Below, in pieces: positions 27,191-34,703 of a stretch of 64,000 nucleotides of DNA; the first letter of the stretch is position 1, and each line of letters opens with the position of its first letter. This DNA is from JAGNRR01 sp965230665 (lineage in GTDB: Bacteria; Bacteroidota; Bacteroidia; Chitinophagales; Chitinophagaceae). Both the position numbers and the translations under genes were made by a program. The notes under the pieces are model-generated. The model had not been told where the DNA came from and searched no databases. It saw only the letters and a program-made list of their open reading frames with translations. Where the stretch lies: NCBI GenBank assembly GCA_965230665.1, contig CBDDLM010000004.1, forward strand, positions 2,790,001 through 2,854,000, read 5' to 3'.

Positions 27191-28051
27191 CTATCTTACA
27201 TACCAAATATCCGTACGATCTCGGTTATAAAATCTATAACAGAAACCTACAAAAACGCCAATAGATTGATTGGTAGTAGGTTGGCGTATTATATCTGGCT
27301 TTGTTGGACCATGGTATTTGATAGCTGAAGGATAAAAGGGGTAGTCTATTACTCTGGATTGTTCTCCACTGAAAGTAATTGTATTGGGATCTGTTCGATC
27401 AAATTCTTTTTCTATTTGTCCCATACCCATATCAAAACGACCGCTAATTGAAAATATAAAATCATCAGTAATTTTAATATCAAAACCTCCACCAAAGAAG
27501 GTACTCACCGCTAAAGGCTCGTACAAGGGTTCATCAAGTTGACCATATTCATCAAATTGATCTCTATAGTATACGTCTTGGTTATTAATGTCTACAATTA
27601 GTTTTTGGTCTCCAGCACGAAAATGTTCATAACGATCTTGATAGTTATTTAATACTCCAATGTTAGCACCTCCGAATATTCTTCCCGCAACTCGGCGTCT
27701 GAGATTAGTACTCACATTTAAAGCAAGTCCAGCCTTAAAATAATTTAGTCTAGCATAAGCCTCATATTCAGAACCATCTTTATAGGCACCTTTATAATTT
27801 TGGCCATTGTTCCAGTATCCGATTTGCCCACTTAGTCCAACCCCCATTTTTTTTCCTACTGTTATAAAGTAGCTTCCTTCAATGCCACCGCTAATTTTAT
27901 AAGTGGGTAAAAAGTCACCCCACTCAAAGTCATTGGCATTCATTAAATATGAAACATATAGCCCCGAATAAACTCCGAGACGTCCCTCTTTTTGTGCTTT
28001 ACTTGCAGTAAAACAGGCTAAAAGCAATAATGATAAAAATATTTTTTTCAT
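27191..28051 (-). CDS. Outer-membrane beta-barrel protein
   Basis: A 286-residue secreted protein. The signal peptide MKKIFLSLLLLACFTASKAQ ends at the usual AQ junction. The mature part is rich in aromatic residues and glycines in short alternating strands (GVYSGLYVSYLMNAN, IGYWNNGQNYKG, FFGGGFDIKITDDFIFSISGRFDMGM) and ends with SIGVFVGFCYRFYNRDRTD, a barrel-like last strand. This matches the general outer-membrane barrel family found across Bacteroidota. Its ligand or role is unknown. It is the second gene of a two-gene operon, 5 bases behind the other barrel gene. Confidence 0.72.
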   Translation of the reverse strand: MKKIFLSLLLLACFTASKAQKEGRLGVYSGLYVSYLMNANDFEWGDFLPTYKISGGIEGSYFITVGKKMGVGLSGQIGYWNNGQNYKGAYKDGSEYEAYARLNYFKAGLALNVSTNLRRRVAGRIFGGANIGVLNNYQDRYEHFRAGDQKLIVDINNQDVYYRDQFDEYGQLDEPLYEPLAVSTFFGGGFDIKITDDFIFSISGRFDMGMGQIEKEFDRTDPNTITFSGEQSRVIDYPFYPSAIKYHGPTKPDIIRQPTTNQSIGVFVGFCYRFYNRDRTDIWYVR

Positions 28052-28056
28052 GTAGT

Positions 28057-28968
28057 TTATTTTACACCAATGTATTTTTTAATTGATAATTGTGCTCCAA
28101 GACTAAAGGTACGCGTTTCTGGGCGGTTACTGTCAAAAGTAGGACCCGCTGCTGCCGTATAGGGAACATATTTTTCGGTAATGTCCTTATAATACCTATA
28201 TCGAGTATTTGTGCCCGGGGCATCTACCTGAAAATCTTTATTCTCTACTTCAGCCATACCTAAGTCCGAACGAAGCGTTAAAGCTATAACTGTTTTACGC
28301 CACAGTCTAAACTCAACGCCAGCCCCCATGGTAAAACCCCAGTCAAACATTTTAAACAATTGACCATCATCTGCATTTCCGTCAAAAAACTGATCTCCAT
28401 CCTTATTTTTTCCTATGTATGATCCCGATTTTAGGGTATAAGTATCTTGTATATCAGTACCAGGAACAGATATAACACTTTCTTCCATTGCATCCATTAA
28501 CATAGAAATATACGGTCCAAAATAAGCATTGGCTCTCATACGTCTGTCTGGATGCCATCTACTGTATGATTTCCAATAAAACAATAAAGGAATCTTGGCA
28601 TAAGTCAAAGAAGTTGTAGCAGTAAATGTTGGGACGTTATCACCAGCAGTAAACTGACCAGTATACTTAGCACCTGCATTCCAAAAGAGGACTTGTTGGC
28701 CAACACCAAAGTGTGGTACGTACCAGCGAATTCTTTCAGCACCAGCGAAGTAAGTAAAGTTCATAGTTGCTGGGTTAATTAACTCAGACTCCACATCATC
28801 TCTATTAAAGAGCATGGCTGTGTGACCACCGCCCACAACACCATATTGGATGCCTACAACAGGGGTAGTTTCATCAGTATAGGTATAATTAAATTGAGCA
28901 TTACCTTGATAAGCGCATATGCACATTACAATAAGCAATAACAGTTTCTTCATTGCTGAAATTTTCAT
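28057..28968 (-). CDS. Outer-membrane beta-barrel protein
   Basis: A 303-residue protein with the signal peptide MKKLLLLIVMCICAYQGNAQ (from the sixth codon). The body has strands such as IQYGVVGGGHTAMLF, NAYFGPYISMLMD, WGFTMGAGVEFRLWRKTVIALTLRSDLGM and the final RTFSLGAQLSIKKYIGV, consistent with a barrel of about ten to twelve strands. The two barrel genes share layout but little sequence. The first ATG (28968) lies 5 bases after an exact promoter box. The ATG at 28953 would give a cleaner signal peptide, so the start is uncertain. Function unknown. Confidence 0.72.
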   Translation of the reverse strand: MKISAMKKLLLLIVMCICAYQGNAQFNYTYTDETTPVVGIQYGVVGGGHTAMLFNRDDVESELINPATMNFTYFAGAERIRWYVPHFGVGQQVLFWNAGAKYTGQFTAGDNVPTFTATTSLTYAKIPLLFYWKSYSRWHPDRRMRANAYFGPYISMLMDAMEESVISVPGTDIQDTYTLKSGSYIGKNKDGDQFFDGNADDGQLFKMFDWGFTMGAGVEFRLWRKTVIALTLRSDLGMAEVENKDFQVDAPGTNTRYRYYKDITEKYVPYTAAAGPTFDSNRPETRTFSLGAQLSIKKYIGVK

Positions 28969-28973
28969 TCCTA

Positions 28974-28981
28974 CAAATATA
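28974..28981 (-). promoter_or_regulatory. TAnnTTTG promoter box of the barrel-protein operon
   Basis: TATATTTG on the minus strand, 5 bases before the first ATG of the operon at 28968. Confidence 0.55.
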
Positions 28982-29000
28982 TGGAATCAGAACCGAAATA

Positions 29001-29615
29001 TTATAGTTTTTCGACCTCGTATAATGCAGGAAAAAGGTAACGTTTATTCGTAAGGACTTCAACGGCTTCGTATCGCGTACGTCTTTTATTCAGGAGTTTA
29101 TATTTTTTATGATCCGAGGTCAAAAAATAACTGCCAATAGGAATATCCTGAATCATACTGCCTAGAGGTTTATCATCATATTGTCTTAACGCTAGAGCTA
29201 AGGTGGCATCGTAGCAGCTACTAGATTTAACATGAACCAACGAATGTTGAATTGCATTTAAGAGGTCCTCAGGAAACATTGTTGGGTTCAGTAAAGGCTT
29301 CATGAGATGCTGATAGGTTGTTTTCCACTCTTTCCCATGTGGTTGTATATCAAAACCATAATCGTGAAATGCAACCAGATGCGCTAATTCATGAACTAAT
29401 GTTAGAAGAAAATGATAGGGGTTTAGGTTGCCATTTACACTTATACGGTGCGCTTGCCCCTTCATAGCAGGGCGGTAATCTCCATATTTTGTTTTTCGTT
29501 CTTTAGTAATTCGTAGCTTGATATTATACTTTACCAGATATGAGTATATATAGTCAAAGGTGCCCTTTGGGATAAATTGCTTTAGGGAATCAAGTGGTTG
29601 CTTCTTTAAAGCCAT
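29001..29615 (-). CDS. SprT-like zinc metalloprotease domain protein
   Basis: A 204-residue cytoplasmic protein. The zinc motif VHELAHL is at residues 74-80 (H75, E76, H79), and the third ligand is probably H93 in PHGKEWK, the spacing used by SprT and SPRTN-like proteins. The SprT fold N-terminal strand KLRITKERKTKYGDYR precedes it. The C-terminal zinc ribbon of classical SprT is replaced by a region with no paired cysteines (DYSFLTSDHKKYKLLNKRRTRYEAVEVL-like). The role is unproven. SPRTN homologues act on DNA-protein crosslinks, but this may not hold here. It follows kdsA after 6 bases and is probably in its operon. Confidence 0.82.
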   Translation of the reverse strand: MALKKQPLDSLKQFIPKGTFDYIYSYLVKYNIKLRITKERKTKYGDYRPAMKGQAHRISVNGNLNPYHFLLTLVHELAHLVAFHDYGFDIQPHGKEWKTTYQHLMKPLLNPTMFPEDLLNAIQHSLVHVKSSSCYDATLALALRQYDDKPLGSMIQDIPIGSYFLTSDHKKYKLLNKRRTRYEAVEVLTNKRYLFPALYEVEKL

Positions 29616-29621
29616 TGAAAG

Positions 29622-30434
29622 TTATAAAACTTCTTTTAGTTTAACTAATTTGTTTAATAAGTCTTCCAGTTTATTGATATTCAGCATGTTGAGGCCATCG
29701 CTTTTTGCATTTTTTGGGTCCGGGTGTGTTTCAATAAATAGTCCATTGGCACCTGCGGCAATGCCGCACTTCGCTAAGGTTTCAATAAACTCTGGTTGGC
29801 CTGATGTGACTCCTGATGTCTGATTGGGCTTTTGTAAAGCATGTGTACAATCCAACAGAACAGGGTAATGTGTTTGTTGCATAATAGGAATAGATCGGTA
29901 GTCTACTACTAAATCTTCGTAGCCAAAAGTCGTTCCTCGTTCGGTAAGCATTATTTTATCGTTACCGCTATCGCTTACTTTTTTAGCGGCAAAAGACATA
30001 CTTTGTGCATTCAAGAACTGTCCCTTTTTTATATTGACAACTTTTCCTGTTTGAGCTGCCGCCTGAAGCAAGGTTGTTTGTCTACATAGGAATGCCGGTA
30101 TTTGTAATATGTCTGCCACCTCCGCGGCTGTTGCGGCTTCTACTTCAGTATGAATATCGGTAACAATGGGTACAGCAAATGTATCTTTCACTTTTTGTAA
30201 AACGGCTAAAGCTTCTTGGTCACCAATGCCAGTAAAAGAGGTTATGCTGCTTCTATTTGCTTTTCGGTAAGATGCCTTAAAAGCAAAGGGAATCTTGAGC
30301 TTATCACAGATTGTAATAATCTTTTCTGCGATAGATAAACAGATCGTTTCTCCTTCTACTGCGCAGGGGCCAGCCAATAGAAAGAAGTTCTTTGGGTTCC
30401 ATTTGTCCTTAAATAGTTCTGATAAAAAAATCAT
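29622..30434 (-). CDS. kdsA: 3-deoxy-8-phosphooctulonate synthase (Kdo-8-P synthase)
   Basis: A 270-residue enzyme that condenses phosphoenolpyruvate with arabinose-5-phosphate. The N-terminal LLAGPCAVE, the FKASYRKANRSS motif, IVTDIHTEVEAATAAEVADILQIPAFLCRQTTLL spread over residues 95-130, the NIKKGQFLNAQSM segment, and the C-terminal DCTHALQKP, GLFIETHPDP and NINKLEDLL are all present. The GQF-L region has no cysteine of the metal-dependent type where I can see it, but the class was not checked in full. Its start lies 7 bases after an exact promoter box. It pairs functionally with kdsB at 3.2 kb. Confidence 0.96.
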   Translation of the reverse strand: MIFLSELFKDKWNPKNFFLLAGPCAVEGETICLSIAEKIITICDKLKIPFAFKASYRKANRSSITSFTGIGDQEALAVLQKVKDTFAVPIVTDIHTEVEAATAAEVADILQIPAFLCRQTTLLQAAAQTGKVVNIKKGQFLNAQSMSFAAKKVSDSGNDKIMLTERGTTFGYEDLVVDYRSIPIMQQTHYPVLLDCTHALQKPNQTSGVTSGQPEFIETLAKCGIAAGANGLFIETHPDPKNAKSDGLNMLNINKLEDLLNKLVKLKEVL

Positions 30435-30441
30435 GCTTTCG

Positions 30442-30449
30442 CAAAGATA
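30442..30449 (-). promoter_or_regulatory. TAnnTTTG promoter box of kdsA-sprT
   Basis: TATCTTTG followed by CG. It lies 7 bases before the kdsA ATG. Confidence 0.6.
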
Positions 30450-30505
30450 GCATACTTACTTTGTCCTCTATGTTGTATTTTGCAACGGTTTTATTTTCAT
30501 AACCT

Positions 30506-31462
30506 ATGAGTCAGGAAAAAATATTATTGTTAGGAGCGGGTGGACAGATTGGAGTAGAGTTAACTGAGGCGCTTCGAAAAAGATATGGAAAGGAAAACGT
30601 ACTGCCTACGGATCTAAAAGAATCACATCCACAACTTGAACGTATGGGGCGTTATGTCCAGTTGGACGCCTTGAATAAAAATGCTATAGCAAACTTTATT
30701 AGTGAAGAAGGATTTACACAGATTTATCTTTTGGCCGCTGTGCTTTCTGCTACGGGGGAGCAGAATCCTAAATTGGCTTGGGATATTAATATGGCCAGCC
30801 TTATTGGTGTTTTGGAATTAGGAAGAGAGTTTAAGTTAAACAAAATCTTTTGGCCCAGCTCTATAGCTGTTTTTGGTCCTTCTAGTCCAAAACATAAGAC
30901 AAGTCAATCCACGGTTATAGAGCCAACTAGTATGTATGGTATAACGAAGAATGCAGGAGAGAATCTTTGTGCCTATTATAATGAGAAGTACGATATGGAT
31001 ATTAGAAGCATTCGTTATCCTGGCTTAATCAGCTACAAGAGCCCTCCTGGTGGTGGTACAACTGACTATGCCATAGATATCTTTTATAAAGCATTAGCAG
31101 GAGAGAAGTTTAGTTGTTTTCTGAAAGCTGATGCCTATCTACCTATGATGTTTATGGAAGATGCAATACGGGCCACTTTGGAACTTATGGATGCACCCAA
31201 AGGAAGCTTAAGTATCAAACGGGGATACAACGTCACTGCATTAAGCTTTTCGCCTGAGGAAATTGCAGCGGAAATACGAAAAAGTATTCCTGATTTTGAG
31301 ATAGAATATAGGCCAGACTATCGCCAAGAAATTGCGAATGATTGGCCTGCTAGTATAGATGATAGTACGGCAAGAAAAGACTGGGGGTGGCAGGAAAGTT
31401 ATGATTTACCCGCGCTAGTGGAAGCTATGCTTGATGGTATTAAATCTGTAGTCAATGTTTGA
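30506..31462 (+). CDS. L-threonine 3-dehydrogenase, extended SDR (epimerase-like) type
   Basis: A 318-residue NAD-dependent enzyme with the Rossmann motif LLGAGGQIGVELTEAL at residues 7-22. The catalytic serine is in WPSSIAVFGP and the tyrosine-lysine pair in SMYGITKNAGENL. The RYPGLISYKSPPGGGTTDYA segment is the mark of the SDR-type threonine dehydrogenases known from Flavobacterium and other Bacteroidota, which oxidise threonine to 2-amino-3-ketobutyrate. The zinc-dependent Tdh of E. coli is unrelated. An annotation as a UDP-glucose 4-epimerase would be the generic alternative. The gene runs into the YkgJ gene with an 8-base overlap. Confidence 0.88.
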   Translation: MSQEKILLLGAGGQIGVELTEALRKRYGKENVLPTDLKESHPQLERMGRYVQLDALNKNAIANFISEEGFTQIYLLAAVLSATGEQNPKLAWDINMASLIGVLELGREFKLNKIFWPSSIAVFGPSSPKHKTSQSTVIEPTSMYGITKNAGENLCAYYNEKYDMDIRSIRYPGLISYKSPPGGGTTDYAIDIFYKALAGEKFSCFLKADAYLPMMFMEDAIRATLELMDAPKGSLSIKRGYNVTALSFSPEEIAAEIRKSIPDFEIEYRPDYRQEIANDWPASIDDSTARKDWGWQESYDLPALVEAMLDGIKSVVNV

Positions 31463-31925
31463 TGCTAACTGGAAACAAAAATCTCAAAAAGAGCAGAAGA
31501 AGTTTAAGAAATTCTTGAGTAAAAAACCGGACAGGAAGGTTATTAGAAAACTTCCGGACTTGCATGAAGAGGCATTTGCCGAGATTGATTGTCTGGATTG
31601 TGCAAATTGCTGTAAAAATCATTCACCGAGATTTAAAACACCAGACATTAAGAGAATCGCTAAATTTCTTGGTTTGAAAGAAGGTGATTTTACTCAGCAG
31701 TATCTCATATTAGATAATGAGAATGATTATGTATTACAATCTTCTCCCTGTACATTTTTAAATCAGGATAATACTTGTCAAATTTATGAGGTACGTCCTA
31801 GTGATTGCGCTCGGTATCCTTATACGGATGAAGATGTACTTTTGAAGAGAAAGCACATCACTTTGAAAAATACTATTGTTTGTCCAGCAGTTTATTTCGT
31901 ATTAAACAAACTCACCAATGCTTAA
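31455..31925 (+). CDS. YkgJ family cysteine-cluster protein
   Basis: A 156-residue protein with the conserved cluster CLDCANCC at residues 46-53 and further cysteines at 99, 108 and 118 in SPCTFLNQDNTCQIYEVRPSDCARYPY. This is the eight-cysteine pattern of the YkgJ / putative zinc or iron-chelating family. No enzymatic role is established for most members. There is no signal peptide. Its start overlaps the end of the threonine dehydrogenase gene by 8 bases and its end overlaps the HExxH gene by 8 bases, so the three are very likely translated from one message. Confidence 0.88.
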   Translation: MFDANWKQKSQKEQKKFKKFLSKKPDRKVIRKLPDLHEEAFAEIDCLDCANCCKNHSPRFKTPDIKRIAKFLGLKEGDFTQQYLILDNENDYVLQSSPCTFLNQDNTCQIYEVRPSDCARYPYTDEDVLLKRKHITLKNTIVCPAVYFVLNKLTNA

Positions 31926-32514
31926 GTGGATTGGAGTCATATTGCTTCTTTTTTTCTGTAAAATTAGTTCGGGGCAACCCATGCGTGATCTAGTGTTGCA
32001 GTCATTTGACCGTACATTGAAGTATTATCCTAATTTGGACAACGCCAATATTAAACTAAAACTTAGGACGAAAGGGTCGGCTATGGCAGCCTCATACACT
32101 TGGTGGTCAATCTTTCGTAAACCAGAAAAAAGAAAATACTTTGTAAAGATTAATAAGAATGTAAGGGGGGCTTATATGTGTTTCCAATTTGATCATCTGA
32201 AGGAGTTGTCCCGAGATGGAGTTTTAGCCCATGAGCTTGCGCATATCGATTTTTTTCATGAACTTAACTTTTTTGGCTTTATTAAGTTTATCATCAATCA
32301 AGGTTTACCTGGAGGAATTAAGAAGTCTGAACGTGCTACTGATTATAGAACAATCGAAAAGGGAGCAGGTAAGGCTTTGCGTTCTTGGAGTGATGAAACG
32401 CGTACGAAATATGGTTTAATAACGAATAGGGAGATGCCAAAACGTTTCGAGTCACGTTATTTAAAGCCTAGCGAGATTGACTCGGTAATGAAATTATTTC
32501 CTGACTTATACTAG
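31918..32514 (+). CDS. Secreted HExxH putative metallopeptidase of unknown family
   Basis: A 198-residue protein. The N-terminus MLKWIGVILLLFFCKISSGQ is a signal peptide with a plausible cut after SGQ; a lipobox is not convincing. The zinc motif HELAHIDFFHE is at residues 105-115, with H105, E106 and H109 as expected and H114 or E115 as possible extra ligands. The preceding strand AYMCFQFDHLKELSRDGVLA and the following amphipathic helix fit a minimal zincin fold. A short basic region follows (KKSERATDYRTIEKG). I cannot assign it to a named peptidase family. Its 3' end overlaps the convergent decarboxylase gene by 9 bases. Confidence 0.65.
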   Translation: MLKWIGVILLLFFCKISSGQPMRDLVLQSFDRTLKYYPNLDNANIKLKLRTKGSAMAASYTWWSIFRKPEKRKYFVKINKNVRGAYMCFQFDHLKELSRDGVLAHELAHIDFFHELNFFGFIKFIINQGLPGGIKKSERATDYRTIEKGAGKALRSWSDETRTKYGLITNREMPKRFESRYLKPSEIDSVMKLFPDLY

Positions 32515-33810
32515 CTCTTTGTCTTTTTTGCAGTTGTTAGCACAATTGCTACATGCACAAACATTTTCAAGTTGCATAGCACCCATATCATCTAGAAGTG
32601 CCTTTAGTTTCTCTACGGTTACGTGCTCCATTAAAACAATTTTATACCAGTTAGGTGCATCATGATTATCTGGTACAAGACCATATTTAACAGCAATCTG
32701 TTTTGGGATGTATTCGCTGCGTATGGTAATGATATTTGATTTAGCATGACGATAGAATTGAATTCCTTTTTTGTTAAGCTTTTCGGTCATCCAGTCGGCC
32801 CTTTTTTGTAATACGAAAACTTTTTCGTGCCAACCGTATGGGCCATTTTTCATTAGGATCATCCAAACGGCTACTGCGTTTGCTCCAGATCGACTTCCTA
32901 TTAAGGTGTAGTCTTCTCCGGCCACATACTTGGCCTCTCTTGTATTGGTATATTGCATATACTCCTTTCTTATTAAGAAAATTCCAGTACCATATGGAGC
33001 TTGTGCCATTTTATGAGCATCAAGTGTAAATGAGGTAATCTTGGGATTTGTAAAGGTTAGCTTATCCGATTCTGTAGTAAATGGATAATAGAAACCACCG
33101 TAGGCGCCATCTATATGCAGTTGATATGAACAGTTTTCCTCTTCTAGGCAGTCGGTATAAATATCCACAGGGTCTACAGAGCCAAACATGGTTGTCATCA
33201 TATTTGAGATAACAATAAAATATTGTTTGCCCGCAGCTTTAGCTTCTTGTATGGTAGCTGTAACACGTTCTGCTCTAATTTTACGAGTGTCATTTTCTAC
33301 TGGTACTTTTACGATACCAATTGAAAAAACATTACTGGCTTTGTCCATGGAGTAGTGACTATCCTCGCTGCAAAGAATGGTAATTTCTTCATTCTTAGCA
33401 TTGTGCTTTTGGATGAAGTAGTTTCTATAAATCCATATTGCTTGCATATTTGCTTCAGTTCCTCCACTTGCTACATAACCATCTATCTCTTCGTCCTTAG
33501 CCTTAAGAATATCAGTGGCACACAATCTAATTAATTCTTGTTCTATTTCTTGCGTTCCAGCAAAAAAAGACTCCGACTCACCAAGTGTATGACAACCAAT
33601 ATGGTTGGGGTTTTGAAGCAGCGTAGAGATATAGGGAGCATCTTTTACAAAAGATGCATCTTTATTAAAGACTTGGCCATCCAGATAGGATGCAGGAATT
33701 CCTATAATAGATTGATCGTGATAATTCACATTTTTGCTTAAAGCGCTGAAAATAGTCTCCTTAATTTCCTCTTGAGACTTTTTGCTCCAATATTTATACT
33801 CGTTACTCAT
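32506..33810 (-). CDS. PLP-dependent decarboxylase (group II, histidine/aromatic type) with C-terminal cysteine cluster
   Basis: A 434-residue fold-type I enzyme. YVASGGTEANMQAIW (about 112-126) binds the cofactor phosphate, H152 in SEDSHYSMDKA stacks on the pyridoxal ring, D234 in LHIDGAYGG contacts its nitrogen and K267 in LDAHKMAQAPYGTG is the Schiff-base lysine. These place it with pyridoxal-dependent amino-acid decarboxylases. The substrate could be histidine, an aromatic amino acid or serine. The unusual point is the last 17 residues, CACSNCANNCKKDKELV, with cysteines at 418, 420, 423 and 427. The ATG at 33810 is used. The longer frame begins with a TTG inside the promoter box. Confidence 0.85.
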   Translation of the reverse strand: MSNEYKYWSKKSQEEIKETIFSALSKNVNYHDQSIIGIPASYLDGQVFNKDASFVKDAPYISTLLQNPNHIGCHTLGESESFFAGTQEIEQELIRLCATDILKAKDEEIDGYVASGGTEANMQAIWIYRNYFIQKHNAKNEEITILCSEDSHYSMDKASNVFSIGIVKVPVENDTRKIRAERVTATIQEAKAAGKQYFIVISNMMTTMFGSVDPVDIYTDCLEEENCSYQLHIDGAYGGFYYPFTTESDKLTFTNPKITSFTLDAHKMAQAPYGTGIFLIRKEYMQYTNTREAKYVAGEDYTLIGSRSGANAVAVWMILMKNGPYGWHEKVFVLQKRADWMTEKLNKKGIQFYRHAKSNIITIRSEYIPKQIAVKYGLVPDNHDAPNWYKIVLMEHVTVEKLKALLDDMGAMQLENVCACSNCANNCKKDKELV

Positions 33811-33819
33811 AACTTCTCG

Positions 33820-33827
33820 CAAAGCTA
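33820..33827 (-). promoter_or_regulatory. TAnnTTTG promoter box of the decarboxylase gene
   Basis: TAGCTTTG followed by CG on the minus strand, 9 bases before the ATG at 33810. The in-frame TTG at 33822 lies inside the box. Confidence 0.55.
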
Positions 33828-34159
33828 ATTTGAATGTTCAAATAAAAAATTGACAAAAGTCATATCATGTGCATAGCTGTATCATAGAGACGTTTCACTT
33901 AATTTATGTGTTCATAATATGAAGGGGCTCAAATAATTTTACGGTAGTTGATTCATAGGGGACGATTATATCATCGATAGATTTAATTTACCTGCTAACT
34001 TGACATTAGGTGCCAAGGCAGATGTCAGAAACCACAATGGTTTCAGTTGCCACAAATTTCAGATAGCTGTATTACTATATCAGAAAAAAATCATTGTCTT
34101 AGTACTAAGTTTTAAACCATAGATTTTGTAATGCGATAAAGTGTTTTTAAGAATATTCT
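33828..34159. other. Intergenic stretch without a recognised gene
   Basis: About 330 bases between the decarboxylase promoter and the DUF2147 gene end. I see one weak hairpin (GAAACC at 34028-34033 with GGTTTC at 34039-34044, loop ACAAT) and a 12-base palindrome AAGAATATTCTT at 34149-34160 overlapping the DUF2147 stop codon. No frame gives a family I recognise. A plus-strand frame beginning DDYIIDRFNLPANLTL near 33961 is open for about 50 codons without a start codon and may be a gene remnant. Confidence 0.4.
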
Positions 34160-34573
34160 TCACTTGACACGTGTCCACACTCGTGTTTCATAAAAAATGC
34201 CTAGATAGCCTCTTACCATAAGTTTTCCATTCTCTATCCAAATTTTACCCTTGTAACTTTTACCTGTTCTAGAGTCATACAATTTGCCACCTACCAGCTC
34301 TTTGCCTTTTAGTTTGAAATCAGTTAGAAACGTTAAGCCTTGAATGGGTTGATTTCGCTTAGTGGGATCAGGGTTTTTCTCGTCAAGTAATAACTTGCCG
34401 TTCTTACCTTTAGAGGGAATAGCCTTAACAACTTTACCAAAGTATTTATTCCCCTTTTTGAAGATTTTGACTACACCGTCTTTTTTCTGCACAAGCCACT
34501 TGCCTTCAAATTCTTGAGCGCGCAGAGTCGTTGTCAAGATCAAAAGAATTACGAATAAGGGAAGAGTTCTCAT
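34160..34573 (-). CDS. DUF2147 domain-containing secreted protein
   Basis: A 137-residue protein with signal peptide MRTLPLFVILLILTTTLRAQ. The mature part is the DUF2147 domain: EGKWLVQKKDGVVKIFKKGNKYFGKVV (split over two strands) near residues 23-50, a KNPDPTKRNQPIQGLTFL motif, then GGKLYDSRTGKSYKGKIWIENGKLMVRGYLGIFYETRVWTR over the C-terminal half. The fold is a small lipocalin-like beta structure and its ligand is not established. It stands alone, 130 bases downstream of the paaZ gene end on the same strand. Confidence 0.88.
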   Translation of the reverse strand: MRTLPLFVILLILTTTLRAQEFEGKWLVQKKDGVVKIFKKGNKYFGKVVKAIPSKGKNGKLLLDEKNPDPTKRNQPIQGLTFLTDFKLKGKELVGGKLYDSRTGKSYKGKIWIENGKLMVRGYLGIFYETRVWTRVK

Positions 34574-34703
34574 ATTGAATATGCCCTCGAAATTAAGTAC
34601 AGATGTTATTTAGAACAACTTTTATATCTAAGCAATATGTTATATTATTTATAAGAGAATATAACGGCTTATGGGTTTTTCTTTCTCTTTTAAACGACAC
34701 TAA

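Noticed and set aside
34149..34160. Palindrome AAGAATATTCTT as a terminator for DUF2147
   Set aside because: It has no loop and no T run in the direction of transcription, so it is not a credible intrinsic terminator.
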